Source of the DNA: Brevibacillus choshinensis
GTDB taxonomy: Bacteria; Bacillota; Bacilli; Brevibacillales; Brevibacillaceae
Direction of reading: 5' to 3'
Length of the DNA: 64,000 bases
NCBI RefSeq assembly: GCF_016811915.1
Contig: NZ_CP069127.1
Coordinates: 2,517,001-2,581,000 of the forward strand
Each line of letters begins with the position of its first letter. Within the stretch, counting starts at the first letter, position 1. This document shows, in pieces, positions 37,101 through 45,607 of this stretch. A program made the translations under genes and the position numbers. The notes under the pieces are model-generated. The model saw nothing but the letters and a program-made list of their open reading frames with translations. It was not told the origin of the DNA and ran no database searches.

Positions 37101-37274
37101 GCGGTCATCTCGGGCCTTGTCTTCCATACGATCGTGACGCTCGTTTTGGTGCCTGTCTTGTATTCTTTGTTCGAAGGGGCCAAGGAAAAGCGCCTGGCTA
37201 AAAGACTGGCTCGTCAAGCCAAGCGGCAAGCGAAGAAAGCCGAAAAAGCCCAATTGCAGCCGACTCAAATGTAA
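34191..37274 (+). CDS. swrC: RND-family efflux pump, SwrC/AcrB-like
   Basis: 1027 residues with the twofold RND layout: a membrane helix, a large porter domain, six helices, then the same again (repeat starting near residue 510). Seen are FSFNVELVPKTNFPVLSVNI near the N-terminus, the GLIVDAAIVVLESIYHFRE segment with the proton-relay Asp region, and the matching GIVVSNAILLIDRINLLRGRG in the second half. The tail is basic. B. subtilis SwrC, a surfactin-export and swarming factor, is the nearest known type. Substrate here is unknown. Confidence 0.9.
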   Translation: MNKIILSLLKRRLIVYLFTFLLVIAGVGSLFSFNVELVPKTNFPVLSVNISGGSIPPEEMEDKVTKKIEQELKSITEIKEYTSTTGSGSVRIQITANEGTGEKVKSDVQNAVNRLRNGFPKAVDRVEVNQMNFGDDALIDYALVGADPQSMLSLAKTTIKDRIEAVPGVKEAEISDRSFENQIAVSLNPEKLSAYRTTPANVIAQLQETNWKQAVGTLENSGFDTVVMVDDTYSTVQEMTVLPIETPNGTVPLSQLATIEDLRGKVKDSVALTNGSVFVHLSVKRAEGSDLITTQGKVEEVVRQINAEANGQYQMKVMVEAVSYIQHAVTNLSRDVMIGGALAIIILFVFLRNWRVTLVIATTLPISALMTFIAMKLGGYNIDMVSLLSLSLSVGLIVDAAIVVLESIYHFREKGEPLTQAIVKGTREVLTPVFTSQLTIIIVFLPLVFADFEDWLKPILATIAFTVSSAIVASTIAAFFFVPVFSDRFLQKDKKVSLEGEVKEHVIVRWFSKLLQLALRHRVKTLLVAVATFVAAGMMTPLMKMGQGINPNENLVFATIEMPTGSTLENTQKAALAGEAALRGIPEVNDVFFFSSKENSEIFISLRPKSERQRDKETLTADINERLKAIPGIDSISTNFGGQGTDAPIQLDIVGDDLEQMRKIATDVEGMLATIPGVDNIRNDFKEGKEKVTLVPKQEAMSRLNVDPRSLLQQLSTMIGDQPITSITKDGIEVDVVAKLPDNWLKHPDQLHHIMISSKTGAAVPLSELVDWTYSKSPVVITHDKGERIVTVSAEMQGTDLGAVGRQVNEKLPTLAVPAGYSIEIAGKLKEQSANMTQGIFVFAGVLALIYVVMVAQFGRLSQPFIILLTIPMALVGVVIGFVLTQRVFGEMAMIGIIMLVGIVVSNAILLIDRINLLRGRGIHLAEAIVQGTKERVRPVIMTKLTAILGMLPMGLAMAEGSDLEAPLATAVISGLVFHTIVTLVLVPVLYSLFEGAKEKRLAKRLARQAKRQAKKAEKAQLQPTQM

Positions 37275-37287
37275 GCCGAAGGATGAA

Positions 37288-37325
37288 AGAGAAGGGGAGT
37301 GTGCGATTCCCCTTCTCTTTTCCTT
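37288..37325 (+). terminator. Strong terminator after the RND pump gene
   Basis: AGAGAAGGGGA at 37288-37298 pairs perfectly with TCCCCTTCTCT at 37308-37318, then T-rich. Confidence 0.92.
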
Positions 37326-37404
37326 TTCGTTCTTCTGAAAGTTCTGTAGAATAAAGGAAAAGCCATAAGGAAACACTGATAGGCGTCATGAAGGGAGAAT
37401 GGAC

Positions 37405-38193
37405 ATGGATCTGCAATTGCAAGGAAAAACGGCGATCGTACTCGCTTCTTCAAAAGGATTAGGTAAAGCGACAGCCATTTGTCTCGCACAGGAAGGGGCT
37501 AACGTGACGATTTGCGGACGCGACGGGGCGGCACTGGCATCTGTTCGCGCCGATATCGAGCAAGCGACTGGCAAGGCACCGCTGGCAGTCACAATAGACG
37601 TGACCAAGGAAGAAGACATCAAGCGTGTCGTAGACGAAACGGTACGTCACTTCGGCAGTGTACATATTTTGATCAACAATTCAGGTGGACCGACGCCTGG
37701 CACCTTTGATCAATTGAGTGACGAGCATTGGATCAAAGCATTCGAGCTGAATTTGCTCAGCTATGTGCGTGCGATCCGCGCAGTATTGCCTCACATGCGC
37801 GCCAACCAATTCGGACGCATCATCAACTTTGCCTCGTCTTCCTTCAAACAGCCGCTGGACAATCTGATTCTCTCCAATACATTCCGCACCGGAGTGCTGG
37901 GCCTGGCCAAAACGCTGTCGGCCGAGCTGGGACCAGACGGCATCTTGATCAATACAATCGGACCAGGACGCATCGCGACGGATCGTGTCAAGCAGCTGGA
38001 CGAAATGGATGCCGCGAAAAAAGGCATGGATGCAGACGAGGTGCGCACACAATCGGAAAATAAGATACCGCTCGGACGTTACGGTCAGCCGGATGAATTT
38101 GCCCGCATGGTTACGTTCCTCGCATCACCTGCAAACAGCTATGTGACCGGCCAGTCGTTCCTGGTAGATGGCGGCTTGGTACGGGCTATTTAA
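37405..38193 (+). CDS. SDR-family oxidoreductase with variant active site
   Basis: 262 residues. The cofactor loop reads ASSKGLGKATA, followed by NNSGGPTPG (the NNAG-like motif). The usual Ser..Tyr-x3-Lys site aligns with FASSS followed by SNTFRTG, so Tyr and Lys appear replaced by Ser and Arg. An SDR subgroup with this SN-x-x-R pattern exists, so the change is not necessarily inactivating. The ATG at 37405 is seven bases from AGGGAG; the ATG at 37399 is too close. Substrate unknown; 3-oxoacyl reductase by default annotation only. Confidence 0.85.
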   Translation: MDLQLQGKTAIVLASSKGLGKATAICLAQEGANVTICGRDGAALASVRADIEQATGKAPLAVTIDVTKEEDIKRVVDETVRHFGSVHILINNSGGPTPGTFDQLSDEHWIKAFELNLLSYVRAIRAVLPHMRANQFGRIINFASSSFKQPLDNLILSNTFRTGVLGLAKTLSAELGPDGILINTIGPGRIATDRVKQLDEMDAAKKGMDADEVRTQSENKIPLGRYGQPDEFARMVTFLASPANSYVTGQSFLVDGGLVRAI

Positions 38194-38234
38194 CGACAGC
38201 CTGGTGCAAATAAAACGGGGAAAGGGGTCTTCGC

Positions 38235-38726
38235 ATGAGCAAAGAAAGCTCGTTTGACATCGTATCAAAGGTCGATCTGTCTGAGGTAAACAATGCGATC
38301 CAGACGGCATTAAAGGAAATCGAAAACCGCTTTGACTTCAAGGGCACGAAAAGCAAGATCACCCTGGAAAAAGAAGAGCTGGTCCTCGTCTCCGATGACG
38401 AATTCAAGCTGGGACAAGTCAAGGATATTCTGATCGGGAAGCTCGTCAAGCGGGAAGTGCCGATCAAGAATCTGGACTATGGAAAAGTCGAGCCGGCAGC
38501 AGGCGGTACCGTTCGCCAGCGCGTCAAGCTGATCCAAGGCATCGATAAAGACAACGCAAAGAAAATCAACGCCATCATCAAGGATGCAGGCCTGAAAGTG
38601 AAAACGCAAATACAGGACGACCAGATCCGAGTGACTGGAAAAAGCAAAGATGAGCTGCAGCAGATCATCAACGCCATCCGCAAGTCAGACCTGCCTTTAG
38701 AAGTGCAATTTATCAACTATCGATAA
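38235..38726 (+). CDS. YajQ-family nucleotide-binding protein
   Basis: 163 residues, full-length YajQ/DUF520. It begins [21 protein letters not shown] and contains [13 protein letters not shown], the [13 protein letters not shown] region, and ends [13 protein letters not shown], all close to the family pattern. Some members bind cyclic di-GMP; binding here is inferred from the family only. Start ATG with AAAGGGG upstream, 41 bp after the SDR gene, probably co-transcribed with it. Confidence 0.93.
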   Translation: MSKESSFDIVSKVDLSEVNNAIQTALKEIENRFDFKGTKSKITLEKEELVLVSDDEFKLGQVKDILIGKLVKREVPIKNLDYGKVEPAAGGTVRQRVKLIQGIDKDNAKKINAIIKDAGLKVKTQIQDDQIRVTGKSKDELQQIINAIRKSDLPLEVQFINYR

Positions 38727-38817
38727 ATGCTAGAAAAGTTTTGCTTCTAACTCTCTATATTTTCGCGTATGCATGTACAAATAAGTGACAAGCACTAGCG
38801 AAAGGGAGAGTAGAGAC

Positions 38818-39288
38818 ATGAAGGTCTTTATCGTCAGTATGCGCAATCTCATTTTGGGTGGAATCGTCTTCCTGATCGTACTGGTGGCGGGCATCGTATT
38901 ATTAGTGAAAGATCCATTGCACGTCTCAGATTCGTATCGTCCGGGAGAAGAAAGCGTACCAGCCTCCGCTCCGATCACACAGCCTGTCGGATCGGAAAAG
39001 CCATCACTGAATATGGACATTCAAGTAGACGGCACCACAGCGGAAGTATCCCTGCTTACGAAGAACTTCCAGTTTGTGGGGGGGAATGGCGATATGAGCC
39101 AACAGCCGATATTCGGTCAGGGCCATGCCCATTTGTACATCGATGGGGAAGCGAAAGGCATGATTTATCAGCCAGAGTTTCTTTTGAAGAAGCTGCCAAA
39201 GGGCGAGCATGAGCTGCGTGTCGAGCTGAACTACAGCAATCACCTTCCTTACAAGGTGGAGGCTACTCAAAAGTTTGTCGTGAAGTGA
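38818..39288 (+). CDS. Membrane-anchored hypothetical protein with a small beta domain
   Basis: 156 residues, unknown. N-terminal membrane helix at about 11-31, then a polar linker and a likely immunoglobulin-like domain from about 60 (GHAHLYIDGEAKGMIY, LPKGEHELRVELNYSNH), which recalls DUF4399-type domains seen beside copper or iron proteins. The ATG at 38818 follows AAAGGGAGAG. It stands between yajQ and a terminator. A metal role is only suggested by the HxH pattern. Confidence 0.7.
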   Translation: MKVFIVSMRNLILGGIVFLIVLVAGIVLLVKDPLHVSDSYRPGEESVPASAPITQPVGSEKPSLNMDIQVDGTTAEVSLLTKNFQFVGGNGDMSQQPIFGQGHAHLYIDGEAKGMIYQPEFLLKKLPKGEHELRVELNYSNHLPYKVEATQKFVVK

Positions 39289-39293
39289 CAAGT

Positions 39294-39325
39294 AAGCGTT
39301 CCAATTGCGGGACGCTTTTCTTTTT
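39294..39325 (+). terminator. Intrinsic terminator before the acyl-CoA synthetase remnant
   Basis: AAGCGTTCC at 39294-39302 pairs with GGGACGCTT at 39309-39317 (T-G wobble), then T-rich. Confidence 0.85.
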
Positions 39326-39408
39326 GGGGCTCGGAAGGAATATGTTGGAAGAGGGAGAATCATTCCAATACAAAGCAGAATAGTCTGAATCTTTTTGGGG
39401 GTGCTTGC

Positions 39409-41061
39409 ATGCTGCGTCAAATCACCATTGGAGATTTGCTGGATGAGACTACGGGTCTGTATCCACAGAAAGAGGCTCTCGTCTATCAGGAAAGAGGGCT
39501 GCGGTATTCGTTCGCAGAGTTTCAGGAAATATGCAATCAGGCTGCAAGAGGCTTCATGTCGCTCGGTATTCAAAAAGGTGAAAATATTGCCATTTGGGCG
39601 ACAAACGTACCGGAGTGGGTCATCTCTCAATACGCAACGGCAAAAATGGGCGGCGTCCTTGTGACCGTGAATACCAGCTATCGGACGCATGAACTGGAAT
39701 ATTTGCTGAGACAGTCGGAATCCACGACATTACTTTTGATAGATTCGTATCGGGACGCCGATTACCTGGGCATGCTTCGGGAAATTTGCCCCGAGCTTGC
39801 GACTTGCGAACCGGGTAACCTCCAGTCAGCGAGGCTCCCTCATTTGAAAAATGTCATTTATATCGGCGAAGAGCGCCAGCCCGGCATGTTTTTATGGCAA
39901 GATCTACTCGGTCGAGCCAGCCTGGTGACGGAGGAAGAGCGTGTGGCCAGGCAGCAGACGCTGCACTACGATGACGTCATCAACATGCAGTACACCTCTG
40001 GGACTACGGGCTTCCCCAAAGGTGTCATGCTCTCGCATAGCAATATCGTCAACAATGCAATCAAGGTGGCGGAGTGTCAACGACTGACTGTGGAAGACAG
40101 AGTGTGTATCCCGGTACCGTTTTTTCATTGCTTTGGCTGTGTGATGGGGACTTTGGCGTGCGTGGCTACGGGGGCGACGATGGTTCCTGTGACGGCCTTT
40201 GATCCTGGTCTGGTCCTGATGATTGTGGAGCAGGAGCGCTGCACGGCGCTATATGGAGTTCCGACGATGTTTATCGCAGAGCTCAGCCACCCTTCCTTTG
40301 CGGAAAGAGACCTGAGCTCTCTGCGTACAGGAATCATGGCAGGCTCCTTGTGCCCCATCGAAGTCATGAAGAATGTCGTACATAAAATGGGCATTCGGGA
40401 CATTACAATCGCGTACGGCCAGACCGAATCCTCACCGGTGATCACCCAGACGGTGCCGACCGACTCCATTGAGAGAAAGGTAGAGACGGTAGGACGCGTC
40501 CACGAAGGAGTGGAGGCCAAGGTCGTCGATCCGGTCACAGGCGAGACATTGCCACCAGGGGTACAGGGAGAATTGTGCACCCGGGGATATCTGGTCATGA
40601 AGGGGTACTACAACATGCCGGAGCAGACCGCAAAGACGATCGATGCAGACGGCTGGCTCCATACGGGAGACCTGGCTACTGTGGACGAGGAGGGTACTAT
40701 CGCATTACGGGTCGACTCAAGGACATGATCATCCGGGGAGGAGAAAATATTTACCCACGCGAGGTCGAGGAATTCCTGTATACTCATCCCCACATTTTGG
40801 ACGTTCAGATCGTCGGCGTGCCCGATCCCGTGTACGGGGAGCAGGTGCTGGCATGCATTCGTGTAAAGCCGGGGAAACCCTGACAGAAAAAGACGTACTC
40901 GATTACTGCGACGGCAAAATTGCCCGCTTCAAAATACCGAAGTACATTCAATTCATGGATGAGTATCCTATGACTGCATCGGGTAAAATCCAAAAGTTCA
41001 AGCTGCGCGAGAATGCCATTCACGCCTTTGGTTTGCAGGGGGCAGTACGGAAACAGCCTAG
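39409..41061 (+). pseudogene. Acyl-CoA synthetase (YngI-like) with successive frameshifts
   Basis: An AMP-forming acyl-CoA ligase spread over three or four frames. Frame 1 (39409-40693) has the AMP-binding motif [11 protein letters not shown] and runs to [12 protein letters not shown]. The sequence continues in a second frame as [26 protein letters not shown] (to about 40875), then in a third as [10 protein letters not shown] and [13 protein letters not shown]. Each step fits loss of one base, at GGTAC near 40693 and the G-run near 40873. A third loss in the G-run near 41037-41041 would restore a stop at 41059-41061. It is either a broken gene or a set of run-length sequencing errors. Confidence 0.85.
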
Positions 41062-41068
41062 AGAAGGA

Positions 41069-41105
41069 AAAAACGCTGGGAGCTGGCTCCCGGCGTTTCG
41101 TTTCT
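41069..41105 (+). terminator. Hairpin terminator after the acyl-CoA synthetase remnant
   Basis: AAACGCTGGGAGC at 41071-41083 pairs with GCTCCCGGCGTTT at 41086-41098 (one T-G pair), with A-rich and T-rich flanks. It marks the true end of the upstream gene near 41061. Confidence 0.85.
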
Positions 41106-41175
41106 TGCTGGAACAATCGCCTCGCCATCCGTTTGCGCATGTGGAAAATTTGTAAAATAATGGGATTTTCAGCTC

Positions 41176-41204
41176 TTTACATAAAGACAGGTCTCCTCTA
41201 TGAT
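41176..41204 (+). promoter_or_regulatory. SigA-type promoter of the GNAT gene
   Basis: TTTACA at 41176-41181, 17-bp spacer, TATGAT at 41199-41204; 32 bases before the start codon. Confidence 0.6.
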
Positions 41205-41236
41205 GGTGGGAAATGTAGGGAGAGGGGCAGCATGCA

Positions 41237-41746
41237 ATGGATATCAGACGACTGGGGCCAGAGGATGCAGAGGCATTTTCTGCAGTGAGACTCGAGGCTC
41301 TGCAAAAAGACCCGGATGCTTTCGGTGCTACGTATGAAGATGAGAAAAAACGGACGCTGCCGGAGTGGAAGGAGAGACTCTCTCTTGCGACTCCCGGGGA
41401 AAGCGGTTACTTTGGCGCTTTCTCAGATGGAGAAATCGTGGGGACAATCGGCTTCTTTCGGCATAAAGGAACGAAGGCACGCCACAAAGCAGCCATTGTG
41501 GCCATGTACGTGAGAGAATCGCATAGGGGCTCAGGGCTTGCGGCAGGATTAATGAATGCGGCTTTGGACTATTTGCGTGGATTAGGCGATATCGATCAGG
41601 TACAGCTGGCGGTCGTCACGACGAATCCCGCAGCCATCCGCTTTTACGAGAAAATGGGCTTTTCGGTGTATGGCATGGAAAAGCGTGCGCTGCGAGCAGG
41701 GGAGAAGTACTTTGACGAAGCCTTGATGTACCTACTGTTTGAATAA
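41237..41746 (+). CDS. GNAT-family N-acetyltransferase
   Basis: 169 residues, one GNAT domain. It begins MDIRRLGPEDAEAFSAVRLEAL. The acetyl-CoA-binding motif A is AAIVAMYVRESHRGSGLAAGL near residue 95, and motif B is NPAAIRFYEKMGFSVYGMEKRAL. The acceptor is unknown; small amines or antibiotics are common in this family. The ATG at 41237 is preceded by AGAGGGG. Single gene with its own promoter, facing leuD across a shared terminator. Confidence 0.88.
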   Translation: MDIRRLGPEDAEAFSAVRLEALQKDPDAFGATYEDEKKRTLPEWKERLSLATPGESGYFGAFSDGEIVGTIGFFRHKGTKARHKAAIVAMYVRESHRGSGLAAGLMNAALDYLRGLGDIDQVQLAVVTTNPAAIRFYEKMGFSVYGMEKRALRAGEKYFDEALMYLLFE

Positions 41747-41762
41747 GAGAAATGAAAAGAAA

Positions 41763-41803
41763 AAGCGAAGGCACGTAAAACTTCCTGCCTTCGCTTCTCT
41801 TTC
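41763..41803. terminator. Bidirectional terminator between the GNAT gene and leuD
   Basis: AAGCGAAGGCA at 41763-41773 pairs perfectly with TGCCTTCGCTT at 41786-41796. T-rich follows on the plus strand and A-rich precedes it, so it serves both convergent genes. Confidence 0.9.
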
Positions 41804-41820
41804 TATCATTTGCTGGGAGA

Positions 41821-42405
41821 TTACCGGCTGGCCTCGTAGGCAGCGATCTTGTCCTCGTATTGCAAGGTGATTCCGATATCGTCCAATCCGTTCAGCAAGC
41901 AGTAACGACGGTAAGAATCCACTTCGAACGGATAGGAGAGACCATCGTTGTCCTTGACGACTTGCTCCTCAAGGTCGATCGTCAATTGATAATTTTCACG
42001 CTCCGAGGCGCGCTTGAACAGTTCATCCACTTGTTCTTCGCTGAGGGTAATCGGCAGGAAGCCGTTCTTGAAGCAGTTGTTGTAGAAAATGTCAGCAAAA
42101 GAAGGTGCGATAACAGCTCGGAATCCGTAGTCAGTCAATGCCCAAGGTGCGTGCTCGCGGGAGGAGCCGCAGCCGAAGTTGTTGCGGGCAAGGAGAATGG
42201 TAGAATCCTTGTATGCAGGCGTGTTCAGAATGAACGAGTCGATCGGAGTGCCGTCGACTTGGAAACGCCATTCGTAGAACAGGAATTGACCAAAGCCGCT
42301 GCGCTCAATGCGCTTCAAAAATTGTTTGGGAATGATTGCGTCTGTATCTACATTTACACGATCGAGTGGTGCTACCAGACCGGTGTGGATGACAAATGGG
42401 TTCAT
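41821..42405 (-). CDS. leuD: 3-isopropylmalate dehydratase small subunit
   Basis: Small (swivelling) subunit of isopropylmalate isomerase in leucine synthesis. 194 residues. Seen are the [14 protein letters not shown] substrate region near residue 20 and [15 protein letters not shown] near residue 73, the aconitase-family swivel signature. The start overlaps the end of leuC by four bases. leuA and leuB are not in this window, so the leucine genes are split at least from these. Confidence 0.95.
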   Translation of the reverse strand: MNPFVIHTGLVAPLDRVNVDTDAIIPKQFLKRIERSGFGQFLFYEWRFQVDGTPIDSFILNTPAYKDSTILLARNNFGCGSSREHAPWALTDYGFRAVIAPSFADIFYNNCFKNGFLPITLSEEQVDELFKRASERENYQLTIDLEEQVVKDNDGLSYPFEVDSYRRYCLLNGLDDIGITLQYEDKIAAYEASR

Positions 42406-43832
42406 TGGAATACCTCCTGGCTTGCGTTCTCATTTTTCCATTCGCGAACGTCTACAAAGTGACCCGCGATTGCTGCAGCAGCTGCCATTTCAGGGCTGAC
42501 CAGGTGAGTGCGTCCGCCGCGTCCCTGGCGACCTTCAAAGTTCCGGTTGGAAGTAGAGGCGCAACGCTCACCTTCTGAAAGGATATCCGGGTTCATCGCG
42601 AGGCACATCGAGCAGCCGGATTCACGCCAGTCAAAGCCGGCTTCCTGGAAAATGAGGTGCAATCCTTCTTGTTCTGCAAGTTGTTTCACAGCTTGGGAAC
42701 CAGGCACGACCATCGCGTGAACGGAAGGGGAGACCTTGCGTCCTTTTGCCACCTCAGCTGCCTTGCGCAGGTCTTCGATACGACCGTTTGTACAGGAGCC
42801 GATGAACACGCGATCGATTTTGATTTCACTCATCGGAGTGCCAGGTGTAAGCCCCATGTAAGCGAGTGCGTCCTGCGCTGCTTTGCGCTGAGCAGTTGTC
42901 TCAAATGACTCTGGACTCGGAACAGTCGCCGTGATGTTGGTACCCATACCAGGGCTGGTACCCCAAGTGACTTGCGGTGCGATCTCTGTCGCGTCGATTT
43001 CTACCACCGTGTCGTACTTGGCGCCTTCGTCTGTGCAGAGCTGCTTCCAGGCTTCTACTGCAGCCAAGAAATCCTCGCCTTGTGGAACGTAGCGCTTGTT
43101 TTTCAAGTAATCAAAAGTCGTTTGGTCAGGCGCGATCAGACCTGCGCGAGCGCCACCCTCGATGGTCATGTTGCAGACGGTCATGCGCTCTTCCATCGTG
43201 AGCTTGCGGATGGCAGCACCTGTATACTCGATGACGTAACCGGTAGCAAAGTCAGTGCCGTATTTTGCGATAATCGCCAAAATTAAGTCTTTTGCGCTGA
43301 CACCGAAAGGCAAGTCGCCGTTTACACGAACTTCCATGGTTTTCGGTTTGAGCTGTTGGAGACATTGCGTCGCCAGTACGTGCTCGACTTCACTTGTTCC
43401 GATCCCGAATGCGAGGGCGCCGAAAGCACCGTGAGTAGAGGTGTGGCTGTCACCGCAAACGATCGTTTTTCCCGGGTGAGTGAGTCCGAGCTCAGGGCCG
43501 ATCACGTGTACGATCCCTTGGTCAGGGCTGTTCAGGTCAGCAAGCGTGATGCCAAACTCCTTGCAATTTTCAGTCAATGTTTCCATTTGCTGACGGGAGA
43601 TTGGATCCTTAACGTTAAAGCGGTCAGCGGTAGGTACGTTGTGGTCCATGGTTGCGAAGGTCAATTCCGGGCGACGAACCTGGCGACCTGCCAGACGAAG
43701 TCCCTCGAATGCTTGGGGCGAAGTGACCTCGTGTACCAGATGCAGGTCAATGTACAAGAGGCTAGGCTTACCTGCTTCTTCGTGAATCGCGTGATTGTCC
43801 CAAATCTTTTCAAACATGGTGCGGGCTGTCAT
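42402..43832 (-). CDS. leuC: 3-isopropylmalate dehydratase large subunit
   Basis: Catalytic subunit of isopropylmalate isomerase with a 4Fe-4S cluster. The ligand cysteines are in SCTNGR and in the CSMC pair further on. Also seen are [13 protein letters not shown] near the start and [20 protein letters not shown]. 476 residues, normal. The ATG at 43832 is preceded on the minus strand by GAAGGAGGAATC; the open frame 22 codons upstream has no such site. Transcribed away from the LysR gene. Confidence 0.96.
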   Translation of the reverse strand: MTARTMFEKIWDNHAIHEEAGKPSLLYIDLHLVHEVTSPQAFEGLRLAGRQVRRPELTFATMDHNVPTADRFNVKDPISRQQMETLTENCKEFGITLADLNSPDQGIVHVIGPELGLTHPGKTIVCGDSHTSTHGAFGALAFGIGTSEVEHVLATQCLQQLKPKTMEVRVNGDLPFGVSAKDLILAIIAKYGTDFATGYVIEYTGAAIRKLTMEERMTVCNMTIEGGARAGLIAPDQTTFDYLKNKRYVPQGEDFLAAVEAWKQLCTDEGAKYDTVVEIDATEIAPQVTWGTSPGMGTNITATVPSPESFETTAQRKAAQDALAYMGLTPGTPMSEIKIDRVFIGSCTNGRIEDLRKAAEVAKGRKVSPSVHAMVVPGSQAVKQLAEQEGLHLIFQEAGFDWRESGCSMCLAMNPDILSEGERCASTSNRNFEGRQGRGGRTHLVSPEMAAAAAIAGHFVDVREWKNENASQEVFQ

Positions 43833-43869
43833 AATGATGATTCCTCCTTCGTACGAAACTCTTACCAAG

Positions 43870-43898
43870 GTTGTATCATGGCAAAGAAAATAGTTCAA
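43870..43898 (-). promoter_or_regulatory. Promoter of leuCD in the divergent region with the LysR gene
   Basis: Read on the minus strand: TTGAAC (43898-43893), 17-bp spacer, TACAAC (43875-43870). On the plus strand a TATAAT at 43902-43907 for the LysR gene lies directly beside the -35, and an ATAATTAT palindrome at 43906-43913 is next to both. This layout is typical of LysR-controlled divergent pairs. Confidence 0.55.
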
Positions 43899-43947
43899 AG
43901 ATATAATAATTATGAGAAGGATAGTTTTTGCCTATCGGGAGGTTTTT

Positions 43948-44835
43948 ATGGAGTTACGACAAGTTCGCTATGTGCTTGCAGTTGCGGAAGAACGCAGTTT
44001 TTCACGCGCCGCAAACCGATTACATCTGGCTCAGCCCTCGCTCAGCCAACAGATTGCCAAACTGGAAAAATTGCTCGGAGTGAGCTTGTTTCACAGACTT
44101 CCCCAACATGTCGAACTGACAGATGCGGGCCAGCGATTTGTGCAAGTGGCGCAAACTTTGGTAGACATGTCAGAGGGGCTTGAGAGAGAAATGCGTGCTT
44201 ACGCAGTGGGGGAGAGCGGAAAGCTGCTGGTTGGCAGCCTGCCGATTACAGGCGCCTACGTCCTTCCGCGCGTCATTTCAGCCTTTACCAAGCAATTTCC
44301 AGGTGTGGAGCTGCAATTGATGGAGGATACGTCGAGTCATCTGGAGCAGCTTTTGGTGAGAGGAAAAATTGACGTGAGTCTGCTGACGATGCCCATCAGC
44401 GATCCGTCTCTGGAGATTATTCCGGCAATTAACGAAGATATCTTCCTGGCCGTTCCGCCTCAGCATCCACTGGCAGATCGGGAGGAGGTCGATCTGGCCG
44501 AAGTGGCGGATCAGCCGTTTATCCTGCTGAAGGAAGGACAAGGCTTTCGCACCATTTCGCTGCGTCTCTGTGAGCAGGCGGGTTTCCGCCCTCGCATCGT
44601 GTTCGAGAGCAGCAATATCCAGACCGTGCAGTCGCTGGTGGCAGCGGGAATGGGGTTGTCGTTTGCTCCAAAAATGATCACGCTAGCGCCAGGCACAGTG
44701 GAACCGCCGGTCTATGTCAAGCTCACTTCCAAGCCGTATCGGACACTCGTCGTTGCGTATCGCAAGGACAGGCCGCTGTCTCGACCGGGAGAAGCGTTTG
44801 TGCAAAGCCTGGTAGAGCAGGGCGGACATATTTGA
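43948..44835 (+). CDS. LysR-family transcriptional regulator, divergent from leuCD
   Basis: 295 residues. The N-terminal helix-turn-helix covers about 1-60 (MELRQVRYVLAVAEERSFSR, then LAQPSLSQQIAKLEKLLG), and a periplasmic-binding-like effector domain runs from about 90 (GKLLVGSLPITGAYVLPRVI). The ATG at 43948 follows CGGGAGG; twelve more codons are open upstream. Its place back to back with leuC suggests it controls leuCD, perhaps with a leucine-pathway intermediate as signal. This is inference from position. Confidence 0.9.
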   Translation: MELRQVRYVLAVAEERSFSRAANRLHLAQPSLSQQIAKLEKLLGVSLFHRLPQHVELTDAGQRFVQVAQTLVDMSEGLEREMRAYAVGESGKLLVGSLPITGAYVLPRVISAFTKQFPGVELQLMEDTSSHLEQLLVRGKIDVSLLTMPISDPSLEIIPAINEDIFLAVPPQHPLADREEVDLAEVADQPFILLKEGQGFRTISLRLCEQAGFRPRIVFESSNIQTVQSLVAAGMGLSFAPKMITLAPGTVEPPVYVKLTSKPYRTLVVAYRKDRPLSRPGEAFVQSLVEQGGHI

Positions 44836-44850
44836 AAACAGAAACAGTCA

Positions 44851-44890
44851 AAACCCAGTACTCGTTGGACGAGCGAACTGGGTTTTTCTC
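44851..44890. terminator. Terminator between the LysR gene and the sortase gene
   Basis: AAACCCAGT at 44851-44859 pairs with ACTGGGTTT at 44877-44885, then TT and a T-rich tail; convergent genes lie on both sides. Confidence 0.88.
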
Positions 44891-44898
44891 ATTTGCCT

Positions 44899-45555
44899 CT
44901 ACTGGATGAGCTCCGAGAAAACGACCAGACGGCGCGCATGCTCCTGCTTTTTCTTGTTAAACTTGCCTGAGCACGTAATCAGGTTCAGGTGGGCGCCTTC
45001 TTTCTCTTCAAAGATCTGGTCAATCGGTGCCTCGCTTGCCGGGAAGCTTTCCACACGGTTCACTTGGAAAGTGAGGACTTTTCCTGCTTCGTCGCTTACC
45101 TGTATGTGATCGCCTGGCTGCAGTTTTCGCAGGTTGTAAAATACGGCCGGACCGGTGTAATGATCAAAATGCCCAGCGATCACGGCGCTGCCTTTCATAC
45201 CCGGCTTTGTCCAGGGGGCGAGGATACCTACGCGGTCAAAAGCTTTAGGTACGTCCATTTGTCCATTTTGCAGTACGCCCACAGGCTCAATAAGCGTGGA
45301 TAGATGAATGGCAGGAATCTGCAGTTTTTTGGGTGTGATTCCGTTAACTAGCGGAGGAGGAAGCTGTTTTTTTTCTGGAATTGCCGGACCGTATGGCACT
45401 TGCGGGAGATTTACACTGACAATGGGCGGCTCGCTTATTTGGCTGATGGAATGTTCCTCCACTGCTGAAGGCTGAGCAGCGGGCGGCTGCGTATGATGGG
45501 TACACCCGGAGATGACCATGCAGAAGAGGAATACGGATAAGAGAATGGATTTCAT
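44899..45555 (-). CDS. Class F-like sortase, predicted lipoprotein
   Basis: 218 residues. The N-terminus is a lipoprotein signal with lipobox VISGC (Cys18), then a proline-rich linker (about 24-70), then the sortase barrel. Catalytic residues are seen: His129 in AGHFDHYTGPAVF, Cys195 in LITCSGKF, and Arg208 or 209 near the C-terminus. LxTC and the short length fit class F (or D) sortases. The ATG at 45555 has GGAGGTT upstream. A tiny exported protein ending in MPKTG lies just upstream in the same direction and is the probable substrate. Confidence 0.85.
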   Translation of the reverse strand: MKSILLSVFLFCMVISGCTHHTQPPAAQPSAVEEHSISQISEPPIVSVNLPQVPYGPAIPEKKQLPPPLVNGITPKKLQIPAIHLSTLIEPVGVLQNGQMDVPKAFDRVGILAPWTKPGMKGSAVIAGHFDHYTGPAVFYNLRKLQPGDHIQVSDEAGKVLTFQVNRVESFPASEAPIDQIFEEKEGAHLNLITCSGKFNKKKQEHARRLVVFSELIQ

Positions 45556-45607
45556 GGAAAACCTCCATTTGCGCCAGAAAAGATGAAAAGAGGGAAAAAA
45601 TCCCTCT

